In this document: positions 61,599 through 64,000 of the stretch, piece by piece
Numbering within the stretch: the stretch's first letter is position 1
How the letters are laid out: the number at the start of each line of letters is the position of its first letter
NCBI GenBank assembly: GCA_022822445.1
Contig: JAJEBR010000033.1
Span: 124,001 to 188,000, forward strand
Direction: 5' to 3'
Length of the DNA: 64,000 nt
From: Gemmatimonadota bacterium
GTDB lineage: Bacteria > Gemmatimonadota > Gemmatimonadetes > Longimicrobiales > Gaopeijiaceae
Notes under the pieces: model-generated
The model's input: the letters and a program-made list of their open reading frames with translations, nothing else
What the model was told of the DNA's origin: nothing
The model's database searches: none
Translations under genes and position numbers: made by a program

Positions 61599-62574
61599 GG
61601 CGCACGCCGTGGCCGGTGGCGAAGAGATCCTCGCCGAGGCGCGCCGCGTGCTCCGCATGGAGGCCGAGGCGGTTGCCGCGCTGGCGCCCCGGCTCGGGGA
61701 CCCGTTTCTGCGCGCAGTGGACCTGATACGCTCCCGGGAGGGGATGGTGGTCCTCTCGGGCGTGGGGAAGTCCGGGCTGATCGCCCGCAAGGTGGCCGCG
61801 ACCCTCACCTCGACCGGCACTCCGGCCGTCTTCCTGCACCCCGTCGACGGACTGCACGGCGACGTGGGAATCGCGAACTCCGGCAACGTGCTGGTCGTGC
61901 TCTCCCGGAGCGGTGCCACCGAGGAACTGAACGGGCTGCTGGCCTACGCCGAACTCCGCGGCATGCCGGTGGTGGCGATGGTCGGCGACACGGCGTCGCC
62001 GCTGGCCCGGCAGGCCGCCGCCGTGCTCGACTGCGGCGTCGCGGTAGAGGCCTGCCCGATGGACCTCGCACCGACTTCGTCGACGACCGCCACCCTCGCC
62101 ATGGGCGACGCTCTGGCGGTGGTGCTGCTCCGCCGCCGGGGTTTCCGCCCGGCCGATTTCGCCAGCCTCCACCCGGGCGGTTCGCTGGGACGCCGCCTCA
62201 CCTTGCGGGTGTGCGATGTGATGGTGGCCGAGGACTACCCCGCCGTGCGGGAGGACGCCACCGTGCGCAACGTCATCGTGCCCCTGGCGCGGATGCGGGG
62301 CACGGTCCCGGTGATCGACGGCGCCAACGCCCTCGTCGGCGTGGTCACGGCCGGTGATGTCGCCCGCCTGATGGAGCACACGGAGGACTTCCTCGGTCTG
62401 GCCGTGTCCACCTTCATGACCCGCACGCCCAGGATCGCCCGCCCGGACGAGCTGGGCGCCGCCGCGCTGCACCGCATGGAGGAACACGGGGTGATGGCCC
62501 TGCCGGTCGTCGGCGAGTCCGGGCTGGAGGGCATCGTCCACCTGCACGACCTCATGCGAGCCGGAGTAGTCTGA
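61570..62574 (+). CDS. kdsD: Arabinose-5-phosphate isomerase
   Basis: Makes the arabinose 5-phosphate used by kdsA. 334 residues: SIS domain (VVLSGVGKSGLIARKVAATL; TGTPAVFLHPVDGLHGDVG; VLSRSGATEELNGLL; CPMDLAPTSSTTATLAMGDA; FASLHPGGSLGRRL) to about residue 195, then two CBS motifs (DVMVAEDYPAVREDATVRN; FMTRTPRIARPDELGAAA). Same architecture as E. coli KdsD/GutQ. The ATG at 61570 lies inside kdsC (29-base overlap). Its last base is shared with the next ATG. Confidence 0.96.
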   Translation: MSTVANAAAEAHAVAGGEEILAEARRVLRMEAEAVAALAPRLGDPFLRAVDLIRSREGMVVLSGVGKSGLIARKVAATLTSTGTPAVFLHPVDGLHGDVGIANSGNVLVVLSRSGATEELNGLLAYAELRGMPVVAMVGDTASPLARQAAAVLDCGVAVEACPMDLAPTSSTTATLAMGDALAVVLLRRRGFRPADFASLHPGGSLGRRLTLRVCDVMVAEDYPAVREDATVRNVIVPLARMRGTVPVIDGANALVGVVTAGDVARLMEHTEDFLGLAVSTFMTRTPRIARPDELGAAALHRMEEHGVMALPVVGESGLEGIVHLHDLMRAGVV

Positions 62575-63158
62575 TGAGCACCTGCCAACCGTCCACGACC
62601 CGCACGCTTCCGCGTTGCCTCCTGATCGCCCTGAGCCTCCTTGCGGCAGCCGCTGCGTGTACCTCCGAGGGTGACGACGGACCCCTCACCGAGCTGGAGG
62701 AGGTGGCCGCCGACCAGACCCTCTACGACACCTCGATCAACCTCACTCGCAACGGTGTCCGGGACGGGATGGTCGATGCCGACAGTCTGCACATCTGGAA
62801 TGACTCTTCTCATGTCCGGGTCTACGGGCTGACGCTGCTTCTGTACGACGAGCACGGCCGCGAGAAGGGCAGGGTCACGGCCGACGCCGGGAGAATGAAC
62901 ATCGACGGCGTCAGCAACGACCTCTGGGCATACGGCAACGCGCTCCTCAGCGTGCCGGCCGACGAACTCAACGAGGCGCGGGAGATCGAGGCCGACGAAC
63001 TCTTCTTCGACATGGAGCGGGACCGCATCTGGACCAACGTGCCCGTCCGCATGGTGCGCGGGGGATGTCGCATCACCGGAGACGGCTTCCAGAGCGACCT
63101 GTCCTTCAACGACCTCCGGATCGATGCGCCGAAAGAAGGCGGATGCCCCGAATCGTAA
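62574..63158 (+). CDS. lptC: LPS export ABC transporter periplasmic protein LptC
   Basis: Bridges the LptBFG inner-membrane transporter to the LptA periplasmic filament. 194 residues: an N-terminal hydrophobic segment [14 protein letters not shown] ending in Cys29, so probably a lipoprotein rather than the transmembrane-anchored form of E. coli, then an OstA-like beta-jellyroll ([50 protein letters not shown]). The ATG shares one base with the kdsD stop (TGATG). Assignment rests on domain type and position; sequence conservation in this family is low. Confidence 0.85.
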   Translation: MSTCQPSTTRTLPRCLLIALSLLAAAAACTSEGDDGPLTELEEVAADQTLYDTSINLTRNGVRDGMVDADSLHIWNDSSHVRVYGLTLLLYDEHGREKGRVTADAGRMNIDGVSNDLWAYGNALLSVPADELNEAREIEADELFFDMERDRIWTNVPVRMVRGGCRITGDGFQSDLSFNDLRIDAPKEGGCPES

Positions 63159-64000
63159 GGGGAGGCCTGGGGGCCCTGCCCGCATTGGCAACCGCCCTGC
63201 TCGCCCCCGGGATCGGCAGCGGCCAGCAGCCCGATTGCCGGCTGGTCGCGGTGGGCGGCTACACCCACAGCCAGCGCTTCGTTTCGCGCTTCGGTCCATC
63301 CGAATACCGGCACTATGCATCCGGGGGCGTGGACTATCGGTGCTCCGACGGCACCCGTGTGCAGGCCGACTCGGCGGTGGTCTTCGAGTCGGACAACCAG
63401 GTTCAGCTCTACGGGAGGGTCCGCTTCGAGGATCCGGACACCGAACTCCTCGCCGACTCCGCGCTGTACTTCAGCAGCGTCAGGCAGCTGCGGGCGATGT
63501 CCAACGTGGTGGTCACCGATCGGGCGAGCGGCACGGTGATCCGGGGCGAAAACCTGATCTACAACCAGGCGTCCGAATTCCGAACGCTCGACCGGATGGA
63601 CGTCTACGGCGGGCAGCCGCGCGCAACGTTTTTTGTTGCGCCCGCGCCGGCGCAGGAGGAAGCGCCGCAGCCGGACAGCGGCCAGGAGATAGCGGCTCCC
63701 CCGGACCCGGACAGCGGCCAGGAGATTGCGGCTCCCCCGGACCCGGACAGCGGCCAGGAGATTGCGGCTCCGCCGGACCCGGACAGCGGCCAGGAGGTAG
63801 CAGCTCCCCCGGATCCGGACAGCGGCCAGGGCATCGCGGCGCCCCCCGACCCGGACAGCGGCCAGGCCGCCGAACCCGACACGGTCCCCGATCCCGACGC
63901 CGCCGCCGAACCCGCCGACACCGTCCCGCCCGTGCCCTACGACATCACGGCGGAGAGCTTCCGTTTCGAGGGGCGACGTTACTTTCACGCGGGCGGTCAG
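63143..64000 (+). CDS. OstA-like / LptA-family protein, 3' end beyond window
   Basis: 286 codons, open at the right edge. Signal peptide ([19 protein letters not shown], residues 11-29) and an OstA-type beta-jellyroll: [60 protein letters not shown]. At residues 177-241 the fold is interrupted by tandem 12-residue repeats ([12 protein letters not shown]), after which jellyroll-like sequence resumes ([20 protein letters not shown]). It overlaps lptC by 16 bases. LptA forms the periplasmic bridge for LPS; an LptD N-terminal domain is also possible given the missing end. lptB would be expected just beyond. Confidence 0.8.
   Translation, partial: MPRIVRGGLGALPALATALLAPGIGSGQQPDCRLVAVGGYTHSQRFVSRFGPSEYRHYASGGVDYRCSDGTRVQADSAVVFESDNQVQLYGRVRFEDPDTELLADSALYFSSVRQLRAMSNVVVTDRASGTVIRGENLIYNQASEFRTLDRMDVYGGQPRATFFVAPAPAQEEAPQPDSGQEIAAPPDPDSGQEIAAPPDPDSGQEIAAPPDPDSGQEVAAPPDPDSGQGIAAPPDPDSGQAAEPDTVPDPDAAAEPADTVPPVPYDITAESFRFEGRRYFHAGGQ
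63671..63865 (+). repeat. 36-bp coding tandem repeat in the lptA-like gene
   Basis: Five full 36-base units (63671-63706, 63707-63742, 63743-63778, 63779-63814, 63815-63850) plus a 15-base partial copy encode [12 protein letters not shown] with minor changes (EV, GI). Near-identity of the first three units suggests recent slippage or expansion. Confidence 0.92.

Noticed and set aside
63671-63865. CRISPR-like array
   Set aside because: Units are contiguous without spacers, in frame and encode a regular peptide; a coding tandem repeat.

Overview
The window is a gene-dense, very GC-rich stretch of bacterial chromosome holding almost only core housekeeping genes. The organism is Gram-negative with lipopolysaccharide: there is a Kdo/LPS-transport operon (kdsB, pyrG, kdsA, kdsC, kdsD, lptC, an lptA-like gene), a CpsB-type phosphatase and a GmhA-type isomerase. 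A K+-dependent-type membrane pyrophosphatase, many GTG/TTG starts, GC-biased codons and an exported protein whose C-terminal region resembles the GWxTD-protein family are compatible with Gemmatimonadota. That placement is inference. I see no insertion sequences, prophage, CRISPR array or rRNA.

Layout. 1-0.8 kb: divergent partial flavoprotein disulfide reductase. 1.1-11.4 kb: recA-alaS-small ORF-CpsB phosphatase-gmhA-SDR-cca-rarA-hflX, with 4-base stop/start overlaps at every junction from alaS to rarA. 11.4-14.3 kb: pdxJ, a flippase-like membrane protein and ispE. 14.4-16.3 kb: tRNA-Gln and an exported protein. 16.5-22.3 kb: prs, rplY, pth, hppA and an M20 peptidase. 22.3-23.4 kb: minus-strand class II aldolase-like gene. 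23.7-28.9 kb: fused S6-S18 ribosomal protein, rplI, rsfS, smc. 28.9-31.2 kb: MBL hydrolase, DAHP synthase, yraN. 31.3-35.7 kb: 4.5S SRP RNA, dnaX, ybaB, recR, a small membrane ORF, pgsA, pncC. 35.7-37.8 kb: grpE, dnaJ. 38-40.3 kb, minus strand: cysteine desulfurase coupled to mnmA. 40.5-44 kb: sucCD, CBS protein, ndk. 44-50.2 kb: yceD-rpmF-plsX-fabH-fabD-fabG-acpP-fabF, a complete fatty-acid initiation and elongation block. 50.2-52.3 kb: ispF, a DedA-like gene, xerD. 52.3-57.7 kb: S41 protease, divergent nadE, a double zinc-ribbon membrane protein and a glutamine amidotransferase. 57.7-64 kb: the Kdo/LPS operon, cut off at the right edge.

The most unusual element is one uninterrupted reading frame joining ribosomal proteins bS6 and bS18, two partners that contact each other in the 30S subunit, through a ~90-residue acidic linker, with no usable internal start for S18. 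Other unexplained signals are three AT-rich perfect inverted repeats in an otherwise GC-rich background (before the flippase-like gene, inside smc, and between grpE and dnaJ; the last two share the form TGTAAwG-N4-CwTTACA), a probable leaderless yceD whose start codon lies in an 8-bp-stem hairpin, a probable AUU start for hflX, an 11-bp x4 tandem repeat, and a 36-bp coding tandem repeat in the lptA-like gene.
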